Shown: positions 24,908 to 37,509, numbered from the stretch's first letter. The stretch is 64,000 bases of DNA from Chrysemys picta bellii (GCF_011386835.1 NC_088804.1:33405549-33469548), one strand, 5' to 3'. Translations and numbers: made by a program. Notes: a model not told the origin generated them from the letters alone.

Positions 24908-25383
24908 GTCCTTGGGGGAAAAAAAAATGAAGACTGCATAAGTGAGATGCCTTTATTCCAGCTGAACTGTTGGATGAACTTCCAAAAATATCCTTGAATT
25001 GACATTCTGAGTCCAGCTGTGTTTATGGAAGGCAATATCTTGTATGTAAATAAATTCAGATGCTGCTTGAGTTATTTTAAAACAATCAGTCTAACACTAA
25101 TCATTTTATAGACATAATCCTCTCCTACAAAAGTGACAACTCAGTGTACCATGTGTACAGTACACTATCAGTGATAAGACATAAGGATTCAATAAATAAG
25201 CTATTGTTATCTGTACATGCATAGATGATACATTTAACAATATACAGATTATATACTATATTACAGCTTCATACAGATCTAACAATGCTCTATGGGCACT
25301 TTTAAGTTCCTGTATTTTAAACTCAAATCAATAAAAAAGAGCATCTATCCTGAACTCTAGGGCCCAACCCTGGAAGGTACCTC

Positions 25384-25550
25384 ATCATTATTATTAGTTG
25401 CATTTTGGTAGCATCAACGAACTCCTACCCTAGACCAGGAGCCCATCATGCTAGGCGCTGTACAAACACATAATAAATAATAATAATAATAATAGTAATA
25501 ATTAATAAAAACCACCTATGTCCTAAGGAGCTTAAGGCACAGACTTAAAT
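25384..25550 (-). mobile_element. MIR-like SINE tail, antisense, with AAT microsatellite
   Basis: Antisense of the MIR tail: 'GCATTTTGGTAGCATCAACG', 'CATGCTAGGCGCTGTACAAA', then an (AAT)n run at 25470-25500 and 'CCTAAGGAGCTTAAGGCACA'. The AAT tract appears to have grown inside the element. Confidence 0.65.
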
Positions 25551-26273
25551 ACTTCCTGGCTGGGGCCTACATGCCTTTACCATTAGTTAAAAACACATAC
25601 CAAAATCAGTAATGAAATCAAATAGCAGCACATTTCTCAATCTCTCTCTCCCCATCCCCATACCAATCGTCAGTCAGCATGTATATTATAATTCAAAATC
25701 TCCCATCCCTTAGACTTGTTCCATCCTCCCAAAAAACATTCCACCCACCCCCAACCAATTAGGTAAGATTTGCAGCATGTCAAGGTTTAGAGGGGCAGTG
25801 AATTCCAAAGACAAGGGGCTCTTGGAGAGAATTCTCTGCCAGCAGCTCTGTTAAACCAATTAATCTGACTTCACTGATTTTAACTGCAGCAGTATGGCAT
25901 GAGGAGTTATGCAGGCCATCCAGTAGGGAGCACTGCTTTGGGATCTGTAAGTCAGAACCAACAAGGCAGGAGCCATCGGATAGCTAGTGGAGCTCCTATA
26001 GCACTATCATCATGAGCTCATGGAAAGATACTCACTTAACAAGTGAGCTGACATCTTCTACATTAACTTCAGCTTCCAAACAGATTAAAGGTGCAACCTC
26101 AGCTAACCATTGACATTAAAAATGCAGTAAGATGAAGGGACAGGGTGCAAATTTTCTAGCCTTTGCTACTATTGTTTGAGATACTTTAAGCAGCTTTTAA
26201 AAGTCTGACTTGGGTAGTTGGTATAATCAGTCTAGTGGAGAGTCTCTGAGAAAATCGCTAACTGGTTAGTAAT

Positions 26274-26436
26274 ATGACAGGTTTCAGAGTAGCAGCCGTG
26301 TTAGTCTGTATCCGCAAAAAGAAGAACAGGAGTACTTGTGGCACCTTAGAGACTAACAAATTTATTAGAGCATAAGCTTTCGTGGACTACAGCCCACTTC
26401 ATCGGATGCATATAGAATGGAACATTCTTCTTTTTG
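26274..26436 (+). mobile_element. Young SINE, family with GCCGTGTTAGTCTG head, copy 1
   Basis: The sequence GTTTCAGAGTAGCAGCCGTG opens at about 26281. It continues through TTAGTCTGTATCCGC, an A-rich linker, 'GTGGCACCTTAGAGACTAAC' and 'AAGCTTTCGTGGACTACAGC', and ends near CATATAGAATGGAACAT. The 11-mer TGGTTAGTAAT lies at both 26263-26273 and 26437-26447, a target-site duplication typical of LINE-mediated retrotransposition. Nearly identical to 42707-42852. I do not see a clear tRNA B box, so the promoter type is uncertain. Confidence 0.85.
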
Positions 26437-26449
26437 TGGTTAGTAATAG

Positions 26450-27885
26450 TGAGTGAAATCCTGCCCCTGCTGAAGTCAATAGCAAAACTCCCACTGACTT
26501 CAGTACAGCAAGGATTTTACCTTTTACTCTTTTCTGCCTGAGGGTCTGCATTTTTCATTTGTCTAAATGGCATACACCAGGAAAATAAAATAACCATTGT
26601 CAAATTTCCAACAGTCCCACAGTGAACTGAAATTTGATAATTATCTGATTAATGTTCTGAGGGAACAGAGATACTGAATTATCAGTACATGACCGGTAAC
26701 ATACTTTATATAAAATAATACTTGTCCATCTTTCATTACCACAGGGCATGATACCAAGTTTTCTGTAATTTAAGGTGGTCGTTGCTGTTTTTTTAAAACA
26801 ATTTGTATGTTGTTCCTATTTATTTTTCTATGGTTTGAGAACAATCCAGGACTGAGATGCTGTAGTCTAGCACAGTCTACTGTGTACTATGGTCTCGTTT
26901 TTTTGCAATGCTAGCTTGCAGAGATGACATCTGTAGAAATGAAATATTTCCATTAATATTACCTCTGTTTTGAATGAAGCCCTGCCCACAGGAAGGAGTG
27001 AACTGGTGGCCTTGTTAGAAGGAGATGGCCCTTGAATAAAGCAGATTAACACTGGATTCAAAATAAGTTAAAAGGTGAAAAGCATGAGACCATCTGTTTT
27101 AGAGGTATACAAGAACCAGCAATCTCCTTACATCCAGAACAAAATGTGTTGGCTAACCAATCTCAGTGAAAGTGAACTCTTCATGACCTTTGGGGTGCAA
27201 AGTGGGAACTGTTCTTTTGTGCTACCAAAAGCTTATTTTACAAAGTTTGGGACTACAAAACTGCTCCCTAAAAACATAGAGGATTCTTGCAAGCTTCTCT
27301 CACAAATGTTAATGATTTTTTTCTTCAAATAGTGTTGTTTCAAATGAAAACACATTGTTGCTTTGTTGCTGAGCATTCTCTCCCACAGTGACCAGCATAA
27401 AGACTTGCTTGTGCAGCCTCTGGAATGTGCTTATTCCCGAGATGTCTAATAATCATTTCTTTTACCTTACACCAGAAGCATGTCACATGCATTAATTAGG
27501 TCCATAAAAATATGCTTGAAAACCCTACCATTTAAGTACGAGAGAGAGAGAGAGATGAGCACTGTAATTTCCAAGAATGACTAATGTCTTACTGGAGTTA
27601 ATTCTATGGATCAATGGCCTATTCGTCAAAATGGCTGAGGTGAGATATATAGTAAGATCTAAGGTTGCTGTGCAGAGAACATTGTGTTACGACATGGAGA
27701 TAGCGATTTCTGAATTCAAGTTTCTACGTAAGCATTTTGTTAAAATGAAATAGCTACTTAAGCTACAAAAACTAGGGTGCGAGTAATATTACACATAGGA
27801 AGGGGTGTTTGCACGTTGAGCAGTAGCATGTCCCCTAAGGATAAACATGCATTAAAGGCTTAGAATTTCTCTTTGTAAATAATTG
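26450..27885. other. Unassigned noncoding sequence
   Basis: No gene or clear transposon. Includes the (GA)n tract at 27539-27555 and short ORFs without domains. Confidence 0.35.
27539..27555. repeat. (GA)n microsatellite
   Basis: Dinucleotide run, seen directly. Confidence 0.9.
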
Positions 27886-27888
27886 GAA

Positions 27889-28075
27889 TGGAGGAATCGC
27901 CAGTCTGGATCCGTCCCAAGGTCCATCTACCCCAGTCTCCTGTCTCTGCCAGTGCCCAGCACCAGATACTTCAGAGGAAGGTGTAAGAACCTCGCAGTAG
28001 GCAAAAGTGGGATAATCTTTGCTGCTCCCCAGACCAGCAGATTCTCCGCTCGCAGTAGGATAAAGGAGGGGTAAC
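27889..28075. repeat. Unassigned dispersed repeat, longer copy
   Basis: Shares 'GGATC', 'AGGTCCATCTACCCCAGTC', 'TCCTGTCTCTGCCAG' and 'CAGATACTTCAGAGGAAGG' with the fragment at 1873-1950, in the same order and orientation. It continues through 'GGGATAATCTTTGCTGC'. I know this as a common reptile repeat but not its class. Confidence 0.55.
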
Positions 28076-28079
28076 GTTG

Positions 28080-29720
28080 TTCAAACCAATGGAATTACAC
28101 AAGGGTTTACCCAGAGCAAGCGAGGGGAGCCTGTGAGTTGTGATGGCTTGGGTACTAGACTCTGCATCGGACAAAAAATGTTTGGCTGAATAACAGCTTT
28201 TAAAATAATTTAAAATGGTCTTGTTCTTGCTGAGGTGGCATCCTCTGTCCATGAGAGAATGGAAGGTGGAGTTTCAATGTCTTGCCCCCAGTAAAATGAA
28301 TTGGCCCAAATAAAAACACTATATTTAGCCACCTGCTGCTTCCCACCCTCTCTGCAGGGCTCCAGAGCTGCATCCCACAAAGACATCCCTCCTCCTCCTC
28401 CTGTTGCTGGGACCCACTGCTCTCTTCCACTCCCCTCTGAAGAGCAGAGAGAGGGAGCCTAGCTGCCTATGAGACTGTTGCTTTCCAGGAGGGGAATAGG
28501 TGGGTAGGCCGGGCTGTTACATTTTTCATAGGAATGAATGGGGAAGGAGGGAGTGAAGCCTCTCAGTCTGTGATTGGTCTCCTCCTCCTTCCTTAGCCAC
28601 AACAGCCATCTGCTACTCCCCGTCCCTAAAGGACACTGCCTGAGAATGAAGTGTGGCTCATGCAATGCGGAGGTACCACGTTATTTGATACAGCTGAATG
28701 CTCTGCAGAGCACTGGTGGGACCGACGCGTGTCTTCCCCCCTGCCCCAGTCCCCCCCATGCCAAACAACCCTTCCTCCAGCCTGCCCAATCTCCGCCCTC
28801 CTCTCTGTGTGCAGCCTGAACCCATGGAGCACCCAGGACAAGGCAGGGTCAGTGCTGCAGAGTCCATCACATCCACACTGTAGGGTGGAGCTGTGCATAG
28901 AAAGAGCTTACTCCATGTGATGATCTTAAGGAGCACAGTCTGAGCCTCTGTTTTTCTCAACCTTACGAGGTAAGCAATGCCTCCGTCCAGCAAGTATTAA
29001 CTATGAAGCAGCAAAAAGGTGCACGAAGCATTTGCAAAGATGAGACAGTAAAAATGTACAAGGCTAAACTACTTTCACTTCCCCTACTGGAGCTCCACTG
29101 AGCTGGTCTGATGGAAAGAACAGAATTTGCATTGTGGCCAATAACATTTAAGATATTAAAGAGAGTAGGTTAAATGTGTAAGAAACCCTCAGTTGCAATC
29201 TGAGGGCTAGACTGTGAGTTCTCTTTGACATCACTGGGGCTTCTTAGGGTGTAAATCAACATAGGATTTGGCCCGAAGCCATGCAGTAAAAAAATAAAAT
29301 ATAAAATATGCATTTTTGTGTGTTGACATCGGACTTTCAGTCTTCAGGGAATTAAAATGCCTGACTCACATACATCTGAAAAATGGGATTTATTATTGAA
29401 ATATCAACTAACCCTTAATTCGAGTAGTATTAATGGCTTTGCTCTGATGGCAGGAAGTTCTGCTGTTTGTTTGGAGTGGTCAGAGATATATGCAAAGTGT
29501 GCCTGGGAAAATATACAGACACTGTACTGGTTTCTGAAAACTAAACATGTTTCAGGTTTATATCAGTATAGCAAATGCATGATTTCCACATACTTGCTGT
29601 ATTGGCGATAAAAACATAACATATATATAAGTAAATACAGGTGGACATATATTAAATATATTTAAAACTAAATATGTTGCACTAGCTTTCCTGCTATCAC
29701 ATTTTTTTCATTGATAGCCA
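28080..29720. other. Noncoding sequence, moderately GC-rich at 28350-28900
   Basis: Several overlapping open frames on both strands (up to 111 codons at 28658-28993, minus) arise in the GC-richer part. None has a recognisable domain, and frames open in all directions point to composition rather than coding. No transposon recognised. Confidence 0.35.
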
Positions 29721-29724
29721 CCTT

Positions 29725-29906
29725 TCAGAGGAGGATCTCAAAGCTCTTTATAAAATAAAACATTTAAATTCCCAACAACCTGTGTTATAGATAAGCATTA
29801 TTACCACTCATTTTGCAGATCAGCAGAGGTTAAATACTTTGCTCAAGGTTACATAGAGAACAACACCAGAACCCTAGAGTCTTGACTCCTAACTCTAACC
29901 ACCAGA
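29725..29906 (-). mobile_element. MIR-like SINE, antisense
   Basis: Order of modules: 'GATCTCAAAGCTCTTTATAA', 'TATTACCACTCATTTTGCAG', 'GAGGTTAAATACTTTGCTCA', 'AAGGTTACATAG', 'TCTTGACTCCTAACTCTAAC'. It matches the copies at 13549 and 37300. Confidence 0.8.
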
Positions 29907-30074
29907 TATCTCTTCTTGGCTCATGGCCTTGGTGACCGATACCTTGGCCTATATTTTGGCTTGCTTCTTAATGACCTTTTTAGTAGGCCAACCCTGCCTT
30001 TTCAACATTAAGTCAGATACTGGATGCAGCAGAATGGGAGGGGAATATCTGCCACAGTCAGACATAGGTTAGAG

Positions 30075-30233
30075 CAGTGGTTCTCAACCTATTTACCACT
30101 GAGTGCAGCATATGCAGCACTCTGTGTGTTATGTGGGCTGCATCCACACAATATATATACTACCTGAATGGTCCTGAGGATGTCACATGGGCTGCAGCTG
30201 TGTACTGATTGGGTTGCAACTTGAGAACCACTG
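30075..30233. mobile_element. hAT (Charlie-like) MITE
   Basis: A 159 bp element with termini CAGTGGTTCTCAACC and TTGAGAACCACTG, the well-known Charlie-type hAT terminal repeat. The flanking 8 bp duplication GGTTAGAG / GGTTAAAG (30067-30074, 30234-30241) matches at seven of eight positions. It is noncoding. Confidence 0.92.
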
Positions 30234-30280
30234 GGTTAAAGAAATCTGGGAGCTGCTCTAACTTGCACCAGCTATCTGAA

Positions 30281-30645
30281 ACAACAAGGAGTCCTGGTGG
30301 CACTTTAGGGACTAACAAATTTATTTGGGTATAAGCTTTTGTGGGCTAAAACCCACTTCATCAGACTCATGGAGTGGAAAATATAGTCGGCAGGTATAAA
30401 TATACAGCACATGAAAACATGGGAGTTGCCTTACCAAGTGGGGGATCAGTGCTAACGAGCCAATTCAGTTATGGTGGAAGTGGCCTATTCTCAACAGTTG
30501 ACAAGAAGGGATGAATATCAAGGGAGGGAAAATCACTTTTGTAGTGCTAATGAGGCCAATGCAATCAAGGTGGCCCATTTCAAACAGTCGACAAGAAGGT
30601 ATGAGTATCAGCAGAGGAAAATTAGTTTTTGTAGTGACCCTCCAC
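30281..30645 (+). mobile_element. Older, longer copy of the GTTAGTCTG-family repeat, 5'-truncated
   Basis: It enters the family at 'GGAGTCCTGGTGGCAC' and 'AGGGACTAACAAATTTATTT', then 'ATAAGCTTTTGTGGGC' and 'CCCACTTCATCAGACTCATG'. It continues about 250 bp past the point where the young SINE copies stop, into a longer 3' module. That module holds two direct, diverged copies of a unit of about 85 bp (30458-30545 and 30552-30640), each with 'GACAAGAAGG' and 'TTTTGTAGTG'. Confidence 0.7.
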
Positions 30646-30649
30646 AAGC

Positions 30650-31000
30650 TTGTTCTCTTGAAATTCCTTACTTTGAATGAGCTCGTCCGTGCTGGGGCTC
30701 TGAACTGTTTGAAATTCCACTGTCTATTCTGTAACAGGCTTACTGTGAAGACTTTGGAAACTTGGTAGATTTCAGGAGCACAGCATAGTCCAAGTGCTCT
30801 CCCCCATCTCTGCCCCTAATACGCCATTTCCTACCCCAACATGCCTGTTGCTTTTTTGGATTGCAGGGAAGGAGGTGTAAGAACCAGTTATGGCAGCTAT
30901 CCCTCTGTGAGGGGTTTGTGGCTGGCTTCCACTCCACTTGGCCACCTCTGGTGTAATGGGGTAGAGAATCTGGCCCACGATCTTGTTTCTACTTTGTGTA
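30650..31000. other. Unassigned noncoding sequence
   Basis: No gene or repeat recognised. Short opposing open frames (60-85 codons) are without signature. Confidence 0.35.
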
Positions 31001-31005
31001 TAGTA

Positions 31006-31194
31006 CACCTCTACCCCAATATAACTCTGTCCTCGGGAGTCCCAAAATCTTACCGCATTATAGGTGAAACCGCGTTATATTGAACTTGCTTTGATCCTTC
31101 GGAGCGCGCAGCCCGCCTCCCCCCCGAGCGCTGCTTTACCGCATTATATCCGAATTCGTGTTATATCGGGTCGCATCATACCGGGGTAGAGGTG
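31006..31194 (+). mobile_element. Pogo/Tigger-like MITE, copy 1
   Basis: A 189 bp element with inverted termini CACCTCTACCCCAATATAAC and the complement of GGGGTAGAGGTG, flanked by TA on both sides (31004-31005, 31195-31196). The inner sequence is an imperfect palindrome with CGTTATAT motifs. TA duplication and the ACCTCG-ATAT terminal pattern resemble Tigger/pogo elements of the Tc1/mariner superfamily. Other copies: 40518-40704 and 63202-63386. Confidence 0.85.
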
Positions 31195-31397
31195 TATTAA
31201 AAATGAAGTACATAAACAGACTGTGTTGGTAAAAGTGGCTCATGAGTTGAATTCCCCTCTAGACAGGCACTCTGTTCGGTAAGAGCAGAGAGACAAGCGG
31301 AGCTTTCCAGACAACGAGTGAGCCACGGGAAAGCAGAGTGCAGATTAACTACAGCAATTCATGTCAATATTTATGTTTCTTCAGTCATGTTTGGATC

Positions 31398-31752
31398 CAG
31401 GCTTGCCAACAGAAATTCCAGGCCCCAGAGCCGGGGCTGGCTTTTGGGGGGATGGAGGGGGGCAGAGCCCTGGGTGGAAGTGATAAATCCATCACTTCCG
31501 GGACTGTCTGTGTTGGCCAATCGTGCCAGCCCGTGGCCTCCCTCCCCCAAAGCGTGGGGCCCAAAGCCTAGGAGTGCCTAGGAGCCCTGCGGCCCACCTG
31601 GGTGATTTAAAAGGGCCCAGGGCTCCCAGCCACCTCCGCCACTACTGTGGCAGTGGTGGTGGCTGAGGGCCCCCGGGCCCTTTCAAATTGCCCGGGTCCC
31701 TGGGAAATTGGCCCCTTTGCCCCCCCCCCCCCAGCTCTCATTGGCGGGCCTG
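31398..31752. mobile_element. GC-rich hAT-like element
   Basis: Starts CAGGCTTGCCAAC and ends ATTGGCGGGCCTG, which are inverted with three differences. Flanks TTTGGATC (31390-31397) and TTCGGATC (31753-31760) form an 8 bp duplication with one mismatch. The interior of about 355 bp is GC-rich, holds a C13 run near 31720 and has no meaningful coding frame. The 77-87 codon frames through it are by-products. Confidence 0.75.
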
Positions 31753-31769
31753 TTCGGATCTTTACTAAT

Positions 31770-32400
31770 GTGTATTTTAATTTTCAAAGCTCATGAGATG
31801 GTTTGAAGTGGTGCTTTTAGGGTTTTAAAGGAATCAACTTGGGTTATTTTTTTATTAGAAAAGGACCTGAAATGTTATATATCTGCTATGGTGTAGTACT
31901 TTTATTCTCATCAGTCTCTAGCTCATTCCATAGATGGCAGAATTGGACATCAGCATATACTTTTTTCTTTTGGGGGGGGGGATTTAAAAATAAAACATGA
32001 ACTATAATAATCAGATCAGCTTTAAGTGGGTTGTCTCAGGCAATTAACTTAGAGTAAACTAGGGTAATAATAACTTAGAGTGAAAGAGTAATTATTTCAG
32101 TGAAGTGAGCACTCACTGCAATTTATTAAATATCATTTATATGTAAATTGAACATAGGTCCAAGCCAAAAATCCAGCATCCAGAACTCACCAAACTTTAG
32201 AGAAATTTAGATCTGGACCTTGATCTGAGCTTTGTGGGTAGCCCCAATCTCTATGTATGCAATTTTGCTAGCCTTATGCTGAATAATAACATATTCCACA
32301 GTCACCTCATTGACATCAATGATAGCAAAGTGCTCATCTAAGAGAAATGGTAACAGTTTGGGGCAGCCTTGAACAAAGTCTTTCTTGCAAGTGCGGCTAC
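31770..32400. other. Unassigned noncoding sequence
   Basis: AT-rich, with a G-run at 31971-31981. No gene or transposon recognised. Confidence 0.35.
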
Positions 32401-32403
32401 ATG

Positions 32404-32526
32404 TAGGGTTGCCAATTTTGGTTGGATATTTTCATGGAGGTTTCCTCATGTGACATAATCTTTAATTAAAGATTAATCTTTAATTCCTGGGGACTGAAGG
32501 ACAATCCTGGAGGGTTGGCAACTCTA
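32404..32526. mobile_element. TA-flanked short MITE (TAGGGTTGCCAA termini)
   Basis: Termini TAGGGTTGCCAATTTTGG and the complement of GGAGGGTTGGCAACTCTA, with TA at both outer edges. The central 'CTTTAATTAAAGATTAATCT' is palindromic. It is most likely a Tc1/mariner-type non-autonomous element, although the TA could be part of the terminus. Confidence 0.7.
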
Positions 32527-32529
32527 GCT

Positions 32530-35500
32530 ATATGAAGTCTAACAGCAGTTGAAGCTCAAACAACCTTCCCATATTGCAAACTCTGATGATAAATGGCAAT
32601 CACACATCCTTTATTAAAGGAGTAAATATAATCTTCACCATATTTTCCATTTGCTTCCTCCAACCTACCTACACCATCTCAATCCTTTTGGGATTGAGCT
32701 CGAGACTGTTATCATCTATGCCTTTGTCTCACCCCAACACTGGACAAGTTATTCAACAGCACTAGCTGGGTCAGATGTTGTAGAGATATGGAGATGGGTG
32801 GCATCTATGCTTGCTACCATGATCCAAGGGTAGACTACTGTAATATTTTCTACATAAGGCTACCCTCTTAAATCAACCCATTGGTGCATCTCCAATGTGC
32901 CAGGATCTGCACTGGATGCCTGCTGATTTCTCAATGATGCTAAGGGGCTTTTAACATTTAATGTTTTAATGACTTGATCCAGCTCCCTATCAGTGTAAGC
33001 CTTTCTGTTCATTTCAATGGGGGTTGGATTAGGGCCTGACTGTTTGAGAGACAATACTTCATTACATGCCCTACTGCCACCACTGTGATCTGCAGATACC
33101 CTCGAGCTCTTTTAAAAGAGAAAGAGCAGTTGGGAGGGCATTTTCTGGGAGGTGGCTGCAACTTAGGAACTTACTTTCCACTTGGTCTGAAACAGCCTGA
33201 ATTTGATGACTTTTCAGGCATGCTTAAAGGCCCATTGATTTACCCAGGGTCTGGGCATTGGAAGGGGGGTATTATAAGGGCTGGTGTTTTGGGGTGAGAG
33301 AACCATTGTTTCGATTTGGTCTGGTTTAGTGTTGGTTATTTCCAGCTCTGGGTGGTGTAGAAGCTGCTGGCTTTATTTTTCATGCAGCTGTATTTAAATT
33401 AACTCATTGAAAAAGTCCCTAGAGGCCAAATAAATAAACAAATAATTAGTGGGGTGTTCTTCGAAAGGCTTTCAACGTCATTAGTAACTGAAAGAGGTGA
33501 CCAGAATATTCAATTTGCTAGCTAACAAAACCACTAGACCATCTTGTCTGGAGTTCTACGTCAGTCCACAGGCAATTTTAAATTAAAAAGAATAAGAATA
33601 ACTATGCACCCCTTTGGTTGTGTAATGCTGTACCCAAAGCCAGAGTGAAATTTGGGACAAGAAGAGGGCATTCCTTCCTTATCTTTGTACCAGTCAGCTT
33701 GCAATCCGAAACACGTTATTTTGTTCTTACCCTTTCCTTTACATGCATAAAGCAGAAATGTGATTATTGGCCATTAAATAGGTTAGCCCTTTCAAACTCC
33801 AATTGCAATAACTGGTTCTGCAGCAGAAATAGCAGCTGAACGAACACCATTCCTAGTCCTAGACCAGGGCCTTTACAGACACTTTTCCAGATTCATACAG
33901 GAGGATCCTTTTTTCCTCTTCAACAAGACAGGCATTTTACAAGAACATAAAATCTTTTTCCAGTTTGATTTTTAGTTTAACATAGTTAATTTCTATTTGT
34001 TCTCCCTCCTCAATTTCACTAATACCCTCTTTGTGTGTGTATATTTGTCCAATGCAATCTAAGAAACAATCACCTTAATTGATCTAGTGTTAACCTCTAA
34101 CAGTTTAAGATCCAGACTGTTTTTATCTATTGCTCAATCCCACTTGCAGTGTTAATTCCCTATAGTGCTTACATCTATGTCACCGTCACCACTTGGCCCT
34201 TATAGAAGAAGTACGTCTGTAAACAAATGCCATTGTAAAGAAAACAGAATCTTTACACGAAGAGCCAAAATTGTTGAAAAGCCCCAGTTGTATCAGTTTG
34301 TTTTGCCTTGTGTTGTATATAATGATAAATTTCATACAGGTGTCACATTTTTTAGAGCTAAGTGAGGATTGATGGGGTACCATAGGACAATCCATCATCG
34401 GAGGCAGATGGCATAGTATTGGAATTTCAGAAATCTGTTCCCAATCACATCCACTGCTGGATGACTCAGTAACGACCCTATTTGTGATGCGTTACTGAAA
34501 ATCGATGTGCCGCATTCAAGGTCAATGTACTGTTAGAAAACTCTTTAAGCACTGATGGATGGATTGTGTTCATTCAGAATAAATGTGAGAAGAAACTGAC
34601 AGCTGAGCATCCCAATATTTGTGCCAAATTTAAGAGACAGGCTTCCTTCTCGATACAGAAACACGATTCCCTCAGGGATTACATCACTCTTTATCTCCTT
34701 TGTTCTTTCTTTTTTGAGTATTTAGGTAATTGTTTAATATATCTGTCTTCATGCAATTAAGAGACTTCAAAGTCTATAGTCATATACTGATGATCAACAA
34801 TCTTTATGGACTTTGCAAACTGAATAATATTAATCATTGCCAAATAATTCTGAAAGACTATCCAAGTTTAGCAGAAGTAGATGAATAAGGAAAAGCATGT
34901 GAACAGCAAATATAATGCCTCCCCCCCACACACACATACGTAAAAAATCCTAGCCATAAACAGCCAACTTGAACAGGCTAAATATAAAAACCAAGTCATA
35001 GCATTGTTTTGTTTTGTTTTTTCGATTATTACAATAGTGGACAATATATTTAGTGTCTTTCAAAGAACTTTACATATTTTCAGCCTTCTACATAGTGTTG
35101 CATATTTTACAATGTTTTAAATCAGCTGGGAACTTGTTTTTCATAGCAAAATAAGAGTTTAGCTTATAAAAAGAGATCTAATTTTCAGATTTTTTTTTAC
35201 CCATTTTACCAATGGAATGTGATCTCATATTTAACCAGGCTGCTAATTATGGATTAATGACACCTTAGAAAAAATGTCCAGGGGAAACTGGAGCAGACTT
35301 TTACTTTCTCTCCTTAGATATACAGTAGATGAAACTGTGTTTTGGTTCAAAGAAAAGTACTATTCAGCTTCCAAAAGGAAAATACGATTTATAGCTCAAC
35401 CAAACAGGAAGGGGGAAACAGTGCAATTTACCATGTGGTTCACCAGCGGCTAAATCTGTTCAGCTGACACAATAAATGATGTCAAGATTCTTCAACCACT

Positions 35501-37295
35501 GTGTCAACAAAATGGGTGTTGTCAAAAACATTAAGACATCTTATTGACAAACTCTCAAGTCATTATACTCTTTGAAGTGGTTTTGTCTTCTACCTAAAAT
35601 TATTGCACAGACAGCATTGATTCATCTGAAACATTGATACTGCAGCAACGGGCTTATGGGGGAATTCTGAAAATGACTCAAACCATTATCTGCACAAAGA
35701 TATTCTTTAAATGTAAGGGCCTGTAGCATTCTGGGAGGCCATGGTTTGTTAGCAATGAGCAGCTTGTCTACAATTATGCTGCTTTAATAATCAGCCCTTT
35801 CCTATAGAACTACTCCCATAAAGTAGCAATACATCAGCCTTCAAGGGTATCAAGCCTGCACTTTTTATAAACACTAAGTTCAATATTATATCATTTCTTA
35901 TATCTTATGGGCCTAATTCTCTTCTTATAGCACTGTGAATCAGCAATAACTCCATTGACATCAATAACAGCATAAAACCAATGTGAGGAGAAAATTGATT
36001 GTATATGAGGTAGATTGATTATTCACCCTGGGAACAAAGGGCCACTTTCTTCTGCCTGTTCTGTCCCTCTGTACTGCTGCAGCAGGAAGTCCCCAACAGG
36101 CTTATAGGCAGCAGAGCAGACTCCTATGCCATCCCTCTGCAGGCACTGTGTAGGAGCGTGAGAGGCTGTGCTGGGGCATGGACAGAACGTGCTGTGTTCT
36201 AGATGTCTGCTAGTGGGCATAGTATAGAGCAACCCTCAGGCTGTTCTAATATTTATTGGGGATGAGGACAGCCTGGAACAAGTCCCTTCACAACTGAACC
36301 CAGCAGAATATTGTGCCGCAGATAATCTGGTCCGTTGACTCTAATATAAGGTACAGCATTGAAGATAGAAGCAGGGTGAGTGTGCCAATTATATCCACTG
36401 GAGAGCTGTAAATTAATACTATATATAAAACCAAACCAAATTACGTTTGGTTACAGTATATTTAAATCAAATTTGTAGATCTGTGTAATATATGGATTTG
36501 CTTTGCCAATAATACATAATAAAACTACACAGTCAAAATAAAGCTAAAGAATCGGATGTCAAAATTTTGGATAGTACAAGTGAATTGCATAAACATAATT
36601 AATAAAGGCGTAAATCCCTGCTGTATAGCAGTTGATCCTCAGAGTATTCAGAATCCATAGGCTCACACAATGTAAATTTTGTGAGAATGATTTAAAAAAA
36701 TAATTTGATTTCTTATTTAATTTACATTATTTCTTTTTGCAAAAAGGATACAAAAGTCTATTAAAATACACCTAACAGGACCAGATTACCAGAATGTATC
36801 AGTACCAACTGCATCATGTCAGGATGAGAAAGGATGTCTGTTAAAAACAACCTTGGAGAAGGAGAAATGCACTCCTTCATACCCATGTCCACAGCTGGTA
36901 TTTTATGCTGCCCTAACTCAGCATGTAATAGCTACTGTTTTGCTGTACAGTAGATTACAGACCATGGTGCATGGAAGAGAGGTCTGGTAATTTTCACATA
37001 ATCCATTTGAACTTTAGACTCAAAACTCTTCTTCTGTCCATCCATCTTTTATTGAACAAAACTCTCAGCTTGGTTTGCTCTGGTGATATTGCATTCAGAT
37101 TTTGCTACTAATGAAATCCAAGCAAAAAATACTTCTTGCATGGAGCCTAACAATTTTCATTTTAATAAAATCTCTTGAATTATGGAGAGAGAGCTAAAAG
37201 ACGAGGCCTAGCTTCGTTGTATCCTTCTCAACTCTTGAATTAGAAAGCTAGTTCTATATTTAGTAACTAAGAAATCCCATATTCTAAATAATGAT
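32530..37295. other. Largely repeat-poor noncoding sequence
   Basis: Only one palindromic repeat (35909-35995) is recognised in about 4.8 kb. Frames of up to 73 codons show no domain. No gene is supported. Confidence 0.35.
35909..35995. repeat. Palindromic dispersed repeat
   Basis: GGGCCTAATTCTCTTCTTAT at the left and AATGTGAGGAGAAAATTG at the right are inverted, around 'AACTCCATTGACATCAATAA'. Same family as 20871 and 60445. Confidence 0.5.
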
Positions 37296-37299
37296 AATG

Positions 37300-37500
37300 G
37301 ATGGCAGCACCATCTGAGCTCTCAAAGCACTTTGCTTACACAAATTAATCAAGCCTGAGCACGTCTGTGAAGTAGCTAAATAGTATTATTACCATTCGAT
37401 AGGTGGGAAAACTGAAGTATTTATTGACTTGTCCAAGATCATAAACATAAAATCTAGGATTAGAACCTAGATTTTCAGGATCCCTGTCCTGTGATTGGTG
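37300..37500 (-). mobile_element. MIR-like SINE, antisense
   Basis: Modules 'GCTCTCAAAGCACTTTGCTT', 'AGGTGGGAAAACTGAAGTAT', 'GACTTGTCCAAGATCATAAA', 'CTAGGATTAGAACCTAG' and 'GGATCCCTGTCCTG' follow the antisense MIR order. Confidence 0.8.
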
Positions 37501-37509
37501 GAATAATCT

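Larger units (their letters stand above)
24160..25380. other. Noncoding sequence with a microsatellite and a palindrome
   Basis: Contains the TATCTA-type microsatellite at 24233-24278 and a palindromic repeat at about 24768-24907. No gene seen. Confidence 0.4.

Noticed and set aside
28574..28993. Cluster of five open frames on both strands
   Set aside because: Simultaneous opening in several frames reflects GC-rich composition, and no domain is visible.
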